Shown piece by piece: positions 1 to 8,737 of a DNA stretch of 64,000 nt. The notes under the pieces were generated by a model, which did not search any database, was not told the origin of the DNA, and was given only the letters and a program-made list of their open reading frames with translations. Source of the DNA: Desulfobacterium sp. (GTDB lineage: Bacteria > Desulfobacterota > Desulfobacteria > Desulfobacterales > Desulfobacteraceae); assembly GCA_016342325.1 (NCBI GenBank), contig JAEINR010000009.1, forward strand, positions 1 to 64,000, given 5' to 3'. Every line of letters begins with the position of its first letter. Within the stretch, counting starts at the first letter, position 1. The position numbers and the translations under genes are program-made.

Positions 1-49
1 ACGGACCTTCGCCTGGTATTTCGGGCGGCATAAATTGCATTTCAAATTA

Positions 50-403
50 TCAGATGTCAGGAGCTCTGAAATTAGAATAATACATTGTTAATTCAGCAAG
101 TGCGGGAATAGCGGATTGTAAACAGATCGTTGTTTTCAGTGGGTCTATGCCGACCGCAAGGTAGTCAGCGACGACATTTAAAATATTTGAAGAGACGTTA
201 TGGGGGGTATGGCTGTTATCAGTCAAACCCTGCATGTCAGCAACTAAAATGGTCTGATCATAGCAATGTTGTAATTTCACTCGCTGCTCTAGTGAACCGA
301 CAAAATGACCCAGGTGTAATTGACCCGTGGCACGATCACCCGTGAGGATTTTTTCTTTAACGCTGCCATTTTGATGTGTGTTTGATAATTGAATGTTCTG
401 CAA
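50..403 (-). pseudogene. trpS: 5' fragment of tryptophanyl-tRNA synthetase (TrpS2-like)
   Basis: The 117 codons match the N-terminus of class I tryptophanyl-tRNA synthetases, which charge tRNA-Trp. The nucleotide-binding HIGH-type motif is seen as GDRATGQLHLGHFVGSL near residues 22-38, followed by VADMQGLTD and a segment ending LTMYYSN. After YYSN the family normally continues for some 200 more residues. Here the frame runs through FRAPDI to a TGA at 50-52. The start is a TTG with an AGGAGG Shine-Dalgarno at 411-416, seven bases upstream, so the 5' end looks intact. The break lies around 50-80. The plus strand there is open from the window edge to a TAA at 89-91, perhaps the tail of an inserted element, but no family could be named. 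Probably an insertion- or deletion-broken gene. Confidence 0.75.
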
Positions 404-675
404 AATTATGCCTCCTATATACGACCTCCGGAGACATAATTGATTCTATTCATCAGCTGCCATCCGGCGGCCTTTGAATAAAACAATCCAGCACCGCTCT
501 ATAAAAGAGAGTGCCACCAACAAGTTAAGGTAAAGTCATTAATTTTTTTCAGTTCCGTTTTCATTTTGTGGACAATAGCAGCCTCGATTGTTTAACTCAA
601 GAGAAATAGCAAAATCTGTTAAGAAGCCGGTATAAGCACCTGAACCGGGGGCAGGGGCTCGTGGGTTAGAACGTG
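404..675. other. intergenic region upstream of the trpS fragment
   Basis: About 270 bases without a convincing gene. The only clear signal is the AGGAGG ribosome-binding site at 411-416 for the trpS fragment. A minus-strand frame of about 50 codons through 540-690 is open, but it has no start codon or ribosome-binding site and resembles nothing recognised. Confidence 0.5.
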
Positions 676-708
676 AAGCTGCGGATCACGGATCTTGACC
701 CGCAGCCT
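676..708 (-). terminator. hairpin after moeA-PBP fusion gene
   Basis: Inverted repeat GCTGCGG (678-684) and CCGCAGC (700-706), extended inwards by TCA/TGA pairing. It lies 7 bases after the stop codon of the minus-strand gene ending at 715. The plus-strand side is followed by a T-rich run; the minus-strand side is less U-rich, so terminator strength in the gene's direction is uncertain. Confidence 0.5.
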
Positions 709-714
709 TTTATT

Positions 715-2649
715 TTAGTTGTTAAAAAGGATTTCTCCGGTTTTTTCCGTGCCATATCCCCCAAGCGCCTGGACCCGTTCCTTGAACGCCTCGGTTTTTA
801 TGGTTTTGATCAGGGTCTGGATCTTTTCTGTGTGGAAGAAGCGGTCCGGGATGATCAGATCGTACTCTTCGGTGACGATGGGGATGAAGGACAGATCAAG
901 GGCCCTTGCCGCGGCATGGATGCCAAGGCCTGCGTCTGCCCTGCCCGAGAGAACGGCTACGGCCACCGACATGTGGGTGTACTCTTCCGTGGCATACCCT
1001 TGGATCTCATGGGGCTTTATCCCCAGCGCCTCCATTTTGTAATCAAGGAGTATCCGGGTGCCGGAGCCGGGCTGGCGGTTGATGAAGGACAGGTCCCCTT
1101 GTTTCAGGTCCCCAAGTCCCTGGATGCCTTTGGGATTGTTCCTGGGCAGGATGAGGCCCTGCTCCCGCATGACCAGATTCACCACCCACACATGCTCATT
1201 GGGCAGGTAGCGCTTGATGTAGGAGATGTTGTAGGAGCCGTCCGCAGGATCGAGCAGATGGGATCCGGCCATGTGGCAGGCCCCTTTCTTTATGGCCATG
1301 AGGCCCCCCATGCTGCCCACGTGGCTGGAGGAGATGCGCACTGTGCCGGTCCCCCGTCTTATCTGGTCGGCCAGAAGGTCCAGGGTGTTGTCGTGGGAGC
1401 CTGTGATCACAACGGTCTGCTCAATGGCGGGAAGGGGCCTTAACAGCTCCGCCTCAACTTCTTCCCCTTCGGTGAGTCCCTCGGTGTTGGCGGGAATGCG
1501 TATGATGCCGTCGGCTTCCGTGAGGGTGGTGATGCTGCCGGATCCCCGGGGAAGCTGGGAGGCGATGAGGCCCTGGTCCACGGAGCCGATCTTTACCCGG
1601 ACAAACTCCTCCTGGCCCAGCTTGGAGGTCATTTTCCGACCGGGCGCCACCATGATCTTTTCCCGATCCGGCTTGTGAAGCCCCTGCATGGCAAGGAGCA
1701 GGGGGCCTGGAAACTGTTCAAACGCCACAATGGCTGATACGGGATACCCCGGGATGCCGAACACGGGAATTCCTTGGATCTTACCGAACATCACGGGCTT
1801 GCCAGGCATCATGGTCACCCCGTGGAGATAGACCTCCCCCAGGGCAGAGATGATGGGCTTGGCAAAGTCTTCTGAACCTGCGGAGGAGCCGCCGATGATG
1901 AGGATCATGTCGTAGCCGGCCCCAGCTGCCTTTTCCACCGCCGCAGTCATGGTCTTAAGGTTGTCCTTTAACAGGGGGTGGCGAACGTAGGTTGCGCCCC
2001 TTTCCTGGCACAGGACACCCAGCACATGGGAGTTGGAGTCGATCACCTCCCCGGGGTTCATGCCGTCGGTCTGGATCTCTTCCACCTGGCGGAGCTCGTT
2101 TCCCGTGGGGATGATGAGCACCTTTGGCTGTTTCCTGACCCTGACGGAGAACACGCCTCCCGAGATCAGTGCACCCATGGAGTAAGGGGTGATGGTGTGT
2201 CCCCTGGGAAAGAGGAGCTCGGTGGCCACGATGTCCTCGCCCATCTTTCGGACGTTCTGCCAGGGAAACACCGGGGCCTCGATCTCCACACTGTGGTCGT
2301 CAATGATGTTCAGGTGTTCGATCATGATGACGGCGTTGGTGTCCGGGGGCATCATATGGCCGGTGTTGACCCAGAAGGCGTTTGTGCCGGGTTCAAGGAC
2401 CACGGGTGTCTCTTCACCGGCCCCAAAGGTGGTGGCGGCATCCACGGCAATGCCGTCCATGGCAGCGGCATGGAAGTTGGGGGAAGAGAGGGCTGCCATG
2501 GCCGGTTCCCCCAGGATCCGTCCCACAGCGTCCGTGGTTGCAACGGTTTCAAGGGGCATGGAGGGCTGGGACGGAAACTTGTCAAAGAGGATTTTTCTGG
2601 CCTCGTTGATGCTCTTCATCTCCAGGTATACGTTTCGTTTAGTGGTCAT
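715..2649 (-). CDS. MoeA-like molybdopterin biosynthesis protein fused to PBP-like (LysR-substrate type) domain
   Basis: About 644 residues. The first 400 form a MoeA fold, which inserts molybdate or tungstate into adenylylated molybdopterin. Visible motifs include AAMDGIAVD, IIGGSSAGSEDF, MMPGKPVMFG and GIPGYPVSA. The last 220 residues begin at VVITGSHDNTLDLLADQI and match the PBP-like domain often fused to archaeal and deltaproteobacterial MoeA proteins, which resembles oxyanion- and substrate-binding domains (INRQPGSGTRILLDY). The start MTTKRNVYLEM is preferred: the frame extends 20 codons further upstream, but that part does not look like the family. Distal to moeA with a 168-base gap that holds a terminator-like hairpin, so it may have its own promoter. 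The fused domain may sense or deliver metal oxyanion; that is inference. Confidence 0.88.
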   Translation of the reverse strand: MTTKRNVYLEMKSINEARKILFDKFPSQPSMPLETVATTDAVGRILGEPAMAALSSPNFHAAAMDGIAVDAATTFGAGEETPVVLEPGTNAFWVNTGHMMPPDTNAVIMIEHLNIIDDHSVEIEAPVFPWQNVRKMGEDIVATELLFPRGHTITPYSMGALISGGVFSVRVRKQPKVLIIPTGNELRQVEEIQTDGMNPGEVIDSNSHVLGVLCQERGATYVRHPLLKDNLKTMTAAVEKAAGAGYDMILIIGGSSAGSEDFAKPIISALGEVYLHGVTMMPGKPVMFGKIQGIPVFGIPGYPVSAIVAFEQFPGPLLLAMQGLHKPDREKIMVAPGRKMTSKLGQEEFVRVKIGSVDQGLIASQLPRGSGSITTLTEADGIIRIPANTEGLTEGEEVEAELLRPLPAIEQTVVITGSHDNTLDLLADQIRRGTGTVRISSSHVGSMGGLMAIKKGACHMAGSHLLDPADGSYNISYIKRYLPNEHVWVVNLVMREQGLILPRNNPKGIQGLGDLKQGDLSFINRQPGSGTRILLDYKMEALGIKPHEIQGYATEEYTHMSVAVAVLSGRADAGLGIHAAARALDLSFIPIVTEEYDLIIPDRFFHTEKIQTLIKTIKTEAFKERVQALGGYGTEKTGEILFNN

Positions 2650-2775
2650 TTTGCATCTCGATATATATGGCGGGCATGATCCCGCATGGGTTGTTATAGC
2701 GCTTTGCATATGAAGAGATCCCGTTGCGTATATACTCGGTTGGGTCTCAATTCAAGTACAACATCTATAATTAGG

Positions 2776-2805
2776 AGGCATCGGGCCAGGAAAGGACAGA
2801 TGCCT
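2776..2805 (-). terminator. hairpin after moeA
   Basis: AGGCATC (2776-2782) pairs with GATGCCT (2799-2805), 12 bases after the moeA stop. On the minus strand it is followed by CCTAATTAT, which is only weakly U-rich, so it may be a weak or factor-assisted terminator. Confidence 0.45.
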
Positions 2806-2817
2806 GGGGGTGGTTCT

Positions 2818-4047
2818 TTAAATGGGCATGATCTCGACCAGGGTTCCCTTTTCCAGGCCCTCGACATTCTCTCCGATCTCCACCAGGCCGTGGGCCTGGA
2901 CCATGGTCCGGATGAGGCCGGATTTGCCGAGAACCGGTTCGGCCAGGAGTCCGGTATCGTCCTCTTTAAGAGAGACCCGGATGAAATCGCTTCTGCCCTG
3001 GGCCGAGGCGATGTTCCGGGTGAGTCGTGCCTGTAGGGTCAGGCGCGGTCCTTTTTCTTCGGCCAGCCCCCGGATCCTGTTGAGAAAGGGAAGCACCACC
3101 ACCCTGAAAACCACCATGGCTGATACCACGTGTCCGGGAAGTCCCCACACGGGTTTGTTGCCGCATCGTGCCAGGATGGTGGGTTTGCCGGGACTGATGG
3201 AGATGCCGTGGGCCAACAGTTCCGTGTCGGCAAGCTTTGAGAGGACATCCACGGTAAAGTCCCTGACCCCCACGGAGCTGCCCCCGGAGATCAAGACCAT
3301 GTCGCATTCGGTCACGGCTTTTTGGCAGGTCTTGAACAGCAGGTGCTCGTCATCCTTGACAATGCCGTAGGAACAGGGAACGCCCCCTGCATCCGAGACA
3401 AGGCCTGCCAGGGTGTAGGAGTTGATGTCCCGGATTTTGCCCGGTCCCGGGGCCTCGGTCACGGGAACCACCTCGTCCCCGGTGGAGATGATGGCCACCC
3501 GGGGGCGTTTAAACACCTGGAGCCGGTCCAGGCCCAGGGCCGCGGCCAGTCCGGCTTCCTGGGGCCGAACCCGGGTGCCCCGGGTCAGGACCATCTCGTC
3601 TTTCCTGAAATCCTCGGACCGGTCGATGACGTGCTGGAGCGGGGCCACACTCTTGTACACCTCGATGGCCGTGTCGTCCACGGCCTCGGCGTATTCGATC
3701 ATCACCACGCTGTCCCCACCCTCGGGCAGCATGCCCCCGGTGGAGATCCGTGCCGCCTGGCCCGGAAGAAGGGTAAAGTCGGGCACCTCGCCCATGGCGA
3801 TGGCGGGAGCCAGGGTGAGCCATGCCGGATTGGATTCCGACGCGCCAAAGGTGGTGCTTGACACCACGGCATACCCGTCCATGGTGGATCGCCTGAAACC
3901 GGGCAGATCCTGGATCGCGCTCAAGTCCCGGGCAAGGATCCGGGAGGATGCTTCGGCAATGGGCACCGACCGGGTGTCAACCTTTGGGAAGGTGGGGACC
4001 AGCTCCATGACCTGGTCCAGGCTCTTTACCTTGAAAAAGTGGTTCAT
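2818..4047 (-). CDS. moeA: molybdopterin molybdenumtransferase MoeA
   Basis: The 409 residues are the normal length for MoeA, the cytoplasmic enzyme that ligates molybdate to molybdopterin in molybdenum cofactor synthesis. In order it shows [44 protein letters not shown] (active-site loop), [10 protein letters not shown] and GLPGHVVSA, then a domain IV tail with FIRVSL. Its ATG overlaps the dapL stop as ATGA (4044-4047), so translation is probably coupled to dapL. It is a second, unfused paralogue beside the MoeA-PBP gene. Two copies could divide work between molybdenum and tungsten or between cofactor forms, but the sequence alone does not decide this. Confidence 0.95.
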   Translation of the reverse strand: MNHFFKVKSLDQVMELVPTFPKVDTRSVPIAEASSRILARDLSAIQDLPGFRRSTMDGYAVVSSTTFGASESNPAWLTLAPAIAMGEVPDFTLLPGQAARISTGGMLPEGGDSVVMIEYAEAVDDTAIEVYKSVAPLQHVIDRSEDFRKDEMVLTRGTRVRPQEAGLAAALGLDRLQVFKRPRVAIISTGDEVVPVTEAPGPGKIRDINSYTLAGLVSDAGGVPCSYGIVKDDEHLLFKTCQKAVTECDMVLISGGSSVGVRDFTVDVLSKLADTELLAHGISISPGKPTILARCGNKPVWGLPGHVVSAMVVFRVVVLPFLNRIRGLAEEKGPRLTLQARLTRNIASAQGRSDFIRVSLKEDDTGLLAEPVLGKSGLIRTMVQAHGLVEIGENVEGLEKGTLVEIMPI

Positions 4048-5270
4048 TTTATGGCTTCTTTCATTCGTGTCATGGCGGTTTCAACGTTTTCCAGGCTGTT
4101 GAATGCGCTGATTCGTATATAGCCCTGGCCGCATTTGCCAAAGCCTGCACCAGGGGTGCAGACCACCCCGGCCTTGTTGAGGAGCAGATCAAAGAACGCC
4201 CACGAGTCCCGGCCGTTGCCGTCGATCCAGATGTAGGGGGAATTTTCCCCGCCCACACAGGCAAATCCCAGGGTGTCCATGGCTTTTCTGATAATACTTG
4301 CGTTTTTAAGGTAGTAGTCGGCAAGCTCCCTGACCTGGGCTTTTCCCTCCACGGAGTAGATCGCCTCGGCCGCCTTCTGGACCGGGTAGGAAACGCCGTT
4401 GAACTTGGTGCACTGACGCCGGTTCCAAAGGGGATGGAGGGCGGTCTGGTTGCCCTTTTCGTCAAACACCCTGCACGCCTTGGGCACCACGGTGTAGGCG
4501 CATCGTGTGCCGGTGAATCCGGCCGTCTTTGAATAGCTTCTAAACTCCACGGCCACCTCTTTGGCCCCTTCGATTTCATAGATGGAGCGGGGAAGATCGT
4601 CGTCCCGGATAAAGGCTTCATAGGCTGCGTCGAACAGGATCAGGGCCTTTGTCTCTTTTGCATAATCCACCCAGCGCTTGAGCTCGGGTTTTGTGATGGT
4701 GGTTCCCGTGGGGTTGTTGGGAAAGCAGAGATATATCAGGTCCACGGGCTCCTTGGGCAGCTCCGGGATGAAGTTGTTCTCCTTTGTGCAATCCAGGTAG
4801 CAGATGCCCTGGTACCGGTCGCTGTCAAAGGCTCCTGTCCGGCCCGCCATGACGTTGGTGTCCAGATACACGGGGTAGACCGGATCGGGAATGGCGATCT
4901 TGATGTCATTGCTGAACAGTTCCTGGAAGTTGCCGGTGTCGCATTTGGCGCCGTCGCTGACGAAAATTTCGTCTGCAGCGATGTCGGCGCCCCTGGCCTG
5001 GAAGTCCTCCCTGGCGATGGTTTCACGGAGGAAGTCATACCCCTGCTCCGGGCCGTAGCCGCGAAAGCTTGCGTCGTCGGCCATTTCGTCGACACCCTGG
5101 TGAAAGGCCCGGATGCATGCATCGGGCAGTGCCCGGGTCACATCTCCGATCCCGAGCCGTATGATATCCGTCCCGGGATGGCTCTCCTGGTGGTCTTTCA
5201 CCCTTTTGGCAATATCGGAAAAGAGGTAGGAGGCCTTTAGTTTGTCGTAGTGTTCATTTACTCGTATCAT
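4044..5270 (-). CDS. dapL: LL-diaminopimelate aminotransferase DapL
   Basis: A PLP-dependent fold-type I aminotransferase of 408 residues, close to the usual DapL length of about 410. It converts tetrahydrodipicolinate directly to LL-diaminopimelate for lysine and peptidoglycan. The N-terminus [17 protein letters not shown] and [15 protein letters not shown] are DapL signatures. PLP contacts are seen in [21 protein letters not shown] and [15 protein letters not shown], where the lysine in SYSK should be the Schiff-base residue. DapL replaces the succinylase or acetylase branches in Desulfobacterota, plants and chlamydiae. It lies 18 bases after the HD-GYP gene and overlaps moeA by ATGA. It has no obvious metabolic link to those neighbours. 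Confidence 0.96.
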   Translation of the reverse strand: MIRVNEHYDKLKASYLFSDIAKRVKDHQESHPGTDIIRLGIGDVTRALPDACIRAFHQGVDEMADDASFRGYGPEQGYDFLRETIAREDFQARGADIAADEIFVSDGAKCDTGNFQELFSNDIKIAIPDPVYPVYLDTNVMAGRTGAFDSDRYQGICYLDCTKENNFIPELPKEPVDLIYLCFPNNPTGTTITKPELKRWVDYAKETKALILFDAAYEAFIRDDDLPRSIYEIEGAKEVAVEFRSYSKTAGFTGTRCAYTVVPKACRVFDEKGNQTALHPLWNRRQCTKFNGVSYPVQKAAEAIYSVEGKAQVRELADYYLKNASIIRKAMDTLGFACVGGENSPYIWIDGNGRDSWAFFDLLLNKAGVVCTPGAGFGKCGQGYIRISAFNSLENVETAMTRMKEAIK

Positions 5271-5288
5271 GGAATATCCTCTTTAAGT

Positions 5289-6689
5289 TTAAGTTGTTTT
5301 CGGTTGTAGATAGGCGGGCAGAAGGTTGTACACTTCCAGGGGGGTCTTGATGCTTCTTCGGTTGTCAATCCTGAACTCGTTTTTGGTGCTGCTGTCGCCC
5401 ATGTCCATGGGGTTGGGTTTCGCGTTAAGGGTCTCCCCCCGGACGTTGGTAAAGGGGAGCACAAGGGGGCCGGCACTCTCAAGCACATAGGCCATCTGGC
5501 CGTTTCGAAGAAAGACGATGCTGCCCGGGGGATAGATCCCGATGCTCTTCACAAAGGAGTGGAGCACGTACTGGAGCATGGTATCCTTTTTTGCATACTG
5601 CCTGAATATCTCGGTCACCACGTTGATCTGGTTGAACGCCTCCTTGTAGGAGCGTTTGGATGTCATGGCGTCGTAGATGTCGGCAAGCTTGCCTATCTTG
5701 ACATAGAGGGGGATGTCGTTGGGGTGTCGCTCCTCGGGATAGCCCCTGTCTTCGCCTACATAAAGGGGGGCGTGGTGGTATTTGACGATGTTTCGGATAA
5801 AGGCGTTCTTGAGCTTGTTTTTTTCAAGGAGTTCGACGCCAAACTCATGGGAGTGGCGCTTGACCAAGTCAAATTCTTTTGCTGTGAGTTTGCCCGACTT
5901 GTTGAGCACCTTGTCCGGAACCATCACCTTGCCGATATCGTGGAGGAAAAATCCCATGGAGATCTCCTGGATCTCTTCCATGTGGTAGCACTTGTAGGAG
6001 TTCTTTTCCTTGTTGTTTTTTTTGTCATAGGGATCGGAGTTTCCCGGGGCCCCGGCATTGAGATGGTCGTTGATCACGGTGCTGAAGTTGGTGTTGAACA
6101 GGTTTACCACGGCCGTGCCGATGGCGCATACATTGACCGAGTGGTTGTAGAGATAGTCGTCATAGGTGAATATCTCCTTGGTCAGGTATGAAAAGGGGTT
6201 TTCCGTGACCGTGAGAAATTCCACCAGCTCCGAGACATGGGTTTCCACCTCGTCGTAGTCAAACTCGCCGCCGGTCTCCCGAATGTCGGTGAGCACCCGT
6301 TTGATGTTTTCCTTGGCATGGTCATACTTCTGGGTGGCGATGGTCTTGAGTGAGTCAATCTCCCGGAGGCGTTTCTCAATGGCACCCAGGGCGGAGCCAG
6401 GAGCATGTTTTTTCTTGACCTTTGTCTCGAATCCGATGTTGCCGTCTTTGCTGATGCTGGCTTGATTTCCCTGGGCGTCCCAGATGCCGCTTTGACTGCC
6501 GGGATCCAGGGTCAGGGAGTTGATGCCCTTCTCCTTGAGGATCTCAAGGGTTCTCACGTTCTCAATGAGCACGTCCCTCTCCAGCAGGAGTACGTCCTGA
6601 TCGTCGTAGACATCCACCCCGGTTTTTATCTTGCCGCCCTGGTTGATAACTCCTATAAGGTCATCGATCTTGATCCGCGCGTTGCTCAT
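5289..6689 (-). CDS. HD-GYP-type domain protein, putative cyclic-di-nucleotide phosphodiesterase
   Basis: The N-terminal 60 residues resemble the DUF3391-like region that precedes many HD-GYP domains. A helical stretch follows, then an HD domain with YLYNHSVNVCAIG, FFLHDIGKVMVPD and KYHHAPLYVGEDRGYPEERHP, ending in IGKLADIYDAMTSKRSYKEA. HD-GYP enzymes hydrolyse cyclic di-GMP or related dinucleotides. The GYP motif is present, but its context departs from the usual HHERxDGxGYP, and a hydrophilic insert (GNSDPYDKKNNKEKNSY) sits just before the HD pair, so substrate and activity are open. GGAGG six bases before the ATG fixes the start. It overlaps the rsmA end by 29 bases. A diguanylate cyclase is encoded at 34.7 kb. 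Confidence 0.88.
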   Translation of the reverse strand: MSNARIKIDDLIGVINQGGKIKTGVDVYDDQDVLLLERDVLIENVRTLEILKEKGINSLTLDPGSQSGIWDAQGNQASISKDGNIGFETKVKKKHAPGSALGAIEKRLREIDSLKTIATQKYDHAKENIKRVLTDIRETGGEFDYDEVETHVSELVEFLTVTENPFSYLTKEIFTYDDYLYNHSVNVCAIGTAVVNLFNTNFSTVINDHLNAGAPGNSDPYDKKNNKEKNSYKCYHMEEIQEISMGFFLHDIGKVMVPDKVLNKSGKLTAKEFDLVKRHSHEFGVELLEKNKLKNAFIRNIVKYHHAPLYVGEDRGYPEERHPNDIPLYVKIGKLADIYDAMTSKRSYKEAFNQINVVTEIFRQYAKKDTMLQYVLHSFVKSIGIYPPGSIVFLRNGQMAYVLESAGPLVLPFTNVRGETLNAKPNPMDMGDSSTKNEFRIDNRRSIKTPLEVYNLLPAYLQPKTT

Positions 6690-7539
6690 CCTTTCCCTCC
6701 ATGCCCATTGTCCAAAGGGCCTCTGTCAGCTCTGTATACTCTTCTACACCAAGGGTTTCCGCCCTTCTGGCCGGATCGATTCCCGCATTCTCCAGGGCCA
6801 TGCGCGACTGGCTCGTATCGATGCCAAGTTCGCTTCCGGCAAGTGAATTCCTCAAGGTCTTTCGTCTTTTTGAAAATGCGGCCTTGATCACTTTAAAGAG
6901 AAAACGCTCTTTTTCGCCTGAAAAACGGGTCTCTTTTGAAAAGGTGACCTCTATTACCCTGGAGTCCACGGCAGGCTTGGGGAAAAATAGGTGGGCCGGC
7001 ACATCTGAAACGGTTTTGACCGTTGAACAGTATTGGATCACCGCGGACAGCCTGCCGTAGTCCCTGCCCCCGGGAGGGGCCGCTATCCGCTGGGCCAGTT
7101 CCTTTTGGAACATGAGAATGGCCCGCTTGACCAGGTGGCGGTTCTCCACCAGCTTGAAAAGCACCTGGGAGGAGATGTTGTAGGGAAGGTTGCCGATCAC
7201 CACCATCTTTTCGTCCTTGGCAATGGCTTCAAGGTCCTGCTTGAGGATGTCGTTGTTGATCAGTTCCACATTGTCGATGCCGGCGAGGTCGAGTTCCCCG
7301 GTCAGAAGTCCGGCAAGGCGGGTGTCCTTTTCAACGGCCACCACCCGTTTTGCCTGCAGGGCGGCATGGACGGTGAGGGCGCCCAGTCCCGGGCCGATCT
7401 CGAGCACCAGATCGTTCTCTGAAATGGCTGCCTTGTTGACGATCTTTTCCGCAGCCTTGGGGTCTGAAAGAAAGTTCTGTCCCAGCTCTTTTCTTGCCAT
7501 GAGCTGTTGTCTCTTTAATAATGTTCCGGGGTAGGTCAT
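6661..7539 (-). CDS. rsmA: 16S rRNA (adenine1518/1519-N6)-dimethyltransferase RsmA (KsgA)
   Basis: At 292 residues, slightly longer than the E. coli enzyme, it dimethylates two adjacent adenines of the 3'-terminal 16S rRNA hairpin late in 30S assembly. It shows KELGQNFLSDP, motif I VLEIGPGLGALT, acidic VAVEKD, and the catalytic NLPY in VIGNLPYNISSQVLF, then FPKPAVDSRVIEV and FSKRRKTLRNSL in the C-terminal domain. The ATG overlaps the DUF2062 stop as ATGA (7536-7539), which supports this start rather than the internal MARKELG. Its last 29 bases overlap the HD-GYP gene, so the run of minus-strand genes is tightly coupled. Confidence 0.96.
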   Translation of the reverse strand: MTYPGTLLKRQQLMARKELGQNFLSDPKAAEKIVNKAAISENDLVLEIGPGLGALTVHAALQAKRVVAVEKDTRLAGLLTGELDLAGIDNVELINNDILKQDLEAIAKDEKMVVIGNLPYNISSQVLFKLVENRHLVKRAILMFQKELAQRIAAPPGGRDYGRLSAVIQYCSTVKTVSDVPAHLFFPKPAVDSRVIEVTFSKETRFSGEKERFLFKVIKAAFSKRRKTLRNSLAGSELGIDTSQSRMALENAGIDPARRAETLGVEEYTELTEALWTMGMEGKDEQRADQDR

Positions 7540-8075
7540 AGGTCCTCTTGATTCTTCGGTCTATTTTTTTTTTTCTGGTTTTGGAGTTTCTTAATGAATT
7601 TTTTGGTCACGGCATAGGCGACGATGCCGCCGGGAATGCCGAGCACAACCCCACCGACGTTCATGGCAAAAAAGAGCTTCAGCTTGGTGTGAAAAAACTC
7701 TACAAAAAGGTGAAGTTGCTCCTTTAATGGAATGTTGTTCTCCATTGCGTGCACTAGCTCCATTACCGAGTCTGCGTCTCCCAGGGCGTGGCCAAAAAGC
7801 AGCATGCCGATCTTGTAGCAGGCAATGTAGAGAAAAACCACGGTAAAGGGATTGCTTACCCATACGCCGATGATGGCCGCAGGTCGGCTCGCCTTGAACA
7901 GGTAGGCCATTGCAACGGCCATAACCGTATGAAAGGGAATGGTGGGGGTTATGGCCACAAAGACACCTATCGCCATGCCAAGGGCGATATAATGGGGATC
8001 TCCCTGGAGCTTTTTTACCCGGTCCAAGATTCTGGATACTTTTTCTTTTAACTCTGTCTTAGTTGTTTTTTTCAC
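7536..8075 (-). CDS. DUF2062 family membrane protein
   Basis: 179 residues with a charged N-terminus and three likely membrane helices: ALGMAIGVFVAITPTIPFHTV, IIGVWVSNPFTVVFLYIACYK, and a C-terminal segment VGGVVLGIPGGIVAYAV before a lysine-rich tail. The pattern GVFxGxxP...SNPFT is typical of DUF2062, a family of unknown molecular role often found near glycosyltransferase or envelope genes. The start is GTG at 8073-8075 without a strong ribosome-binding site. First gene of the minus-strand operon that continues through rsmA, the HD-GYP gene, dapL and moeA. Confidence 0.85.
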   Translation of the reverse strand: MKKTTKTELKEKVSRILDRVKKLQGDPHYIALGMAIGVFVAITPTIPFHTVMAVAMAYLFKASRPAAIIGVWVSNPFTVVFLYIACYKIGMLLFGHALGDADSVMELVHAMENNIPLKEQLHLFVEFFHTKLKLFFAMNVGGVVLGIPGGIVAYAVTKKFIKKLQNQKKKNRPKNQEDL

Positions 8076-8311
8076 TTCACTTTTCTGCTTTTAACAAAAC
8101 TACTACTTGACTTTCATATTTACTGCAAGTAGGTATGATTATAATACTACAAAAAACAGGTTTTTATTTTTAATGCATATCCGTAAATATTGCAAATACG
8201 AAATTTATTATTCTTGTACATCCAGCCAAACTGAGAACATATATCCAAACTCCAATGTTATAGATATATGTCCGTTTATGTCAACCGATTAAAAAACTAG
8301 GGAGGTGTACC

Positions 8312-8737
8312 ATGACACAGAAGACAGTACCAGGCGTTACTTGGGAAGGACTTGTCCATTTATTTCTTGATAAATTTGAAATTCCCTCCAGGGCGGATCT
8401 GTCGCAGATCAACCAAAGGCTTGACAGGGTCGAGAATCTGATCTATCAGACTCAGCCGGAGGCCTTTCAGATGCCGCCGGAAGCCCCACGGCCGTCGGAA
8501 ACGGTGCTGGGGCCACCGGAAACCGTGAAGATGGGGGGCAGGCTTGGAGATAAAAAGAGCGTTATTGCATCGGACGTTGTGCTCAACGTGATTGCAGACC
8601 AGGCCAAGGGCGCAGATTTTAAAACTATCAAGGCGGCAACCGATTATAACGATAAGAAGTTGCGAAATATCATTTTCCGCCTCGATAAAATAGGAAAAAT
8701 AAAAAGGGTAAAACGTGGGATCTATAAAAAAGTATGA
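8312..8737 (+). CDS. uncharacterised protein with possible C-terminal winged-helix fold
   Basis: 141 residues; start supported by GGGAGGTG six bases before the ATG. The N-terminus (VTWEGLVHLFLDKFEIPSRADL) and a short coiled-coil segment (INQRLDRVENLIYQ) are followed by a proline-rich linker. The basic C-terminal 65 residues (VVLNVIADQAKGADFKTIKAATDY through RRIDKIGKIKRVKRGIYKKV-like helices and wing) look like a helix-turn-helix of the kind that tests locus opening. Similar small proteins with a coiled coil and a C-terminal basic wing occur in Desulfobacterota, but no function is known to me. It overlaps the following protease gene by 23 bases, so the two are likely co-translated. Confidence 0.75.
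   Translation: MTQKTVPGVTWEGLVHLFLDKFEIPSRADLSQINQRLDRVENLIYQTQPEAFQMPPEAPRPSETVLGPPETVKMGGRLGDKKSVIASDVVLNVIADQAKGADFKTIKAATDYNDKKLRNIIFRLDKIGKIKRVKRGIYKKV

Noticed and set aside
540-700. Minus-strand open frame resembling a C-terminal coding fragment
   Set aside because: No start codon, no ribosome-binding site and no recognisable family.
8107-8292. Small plus-strand open frame upstream of the winged-helix gene
   Set aside because: AT-rich, no ribosome-binding site, codon pattern unlike neighbours; likely a promoter region.
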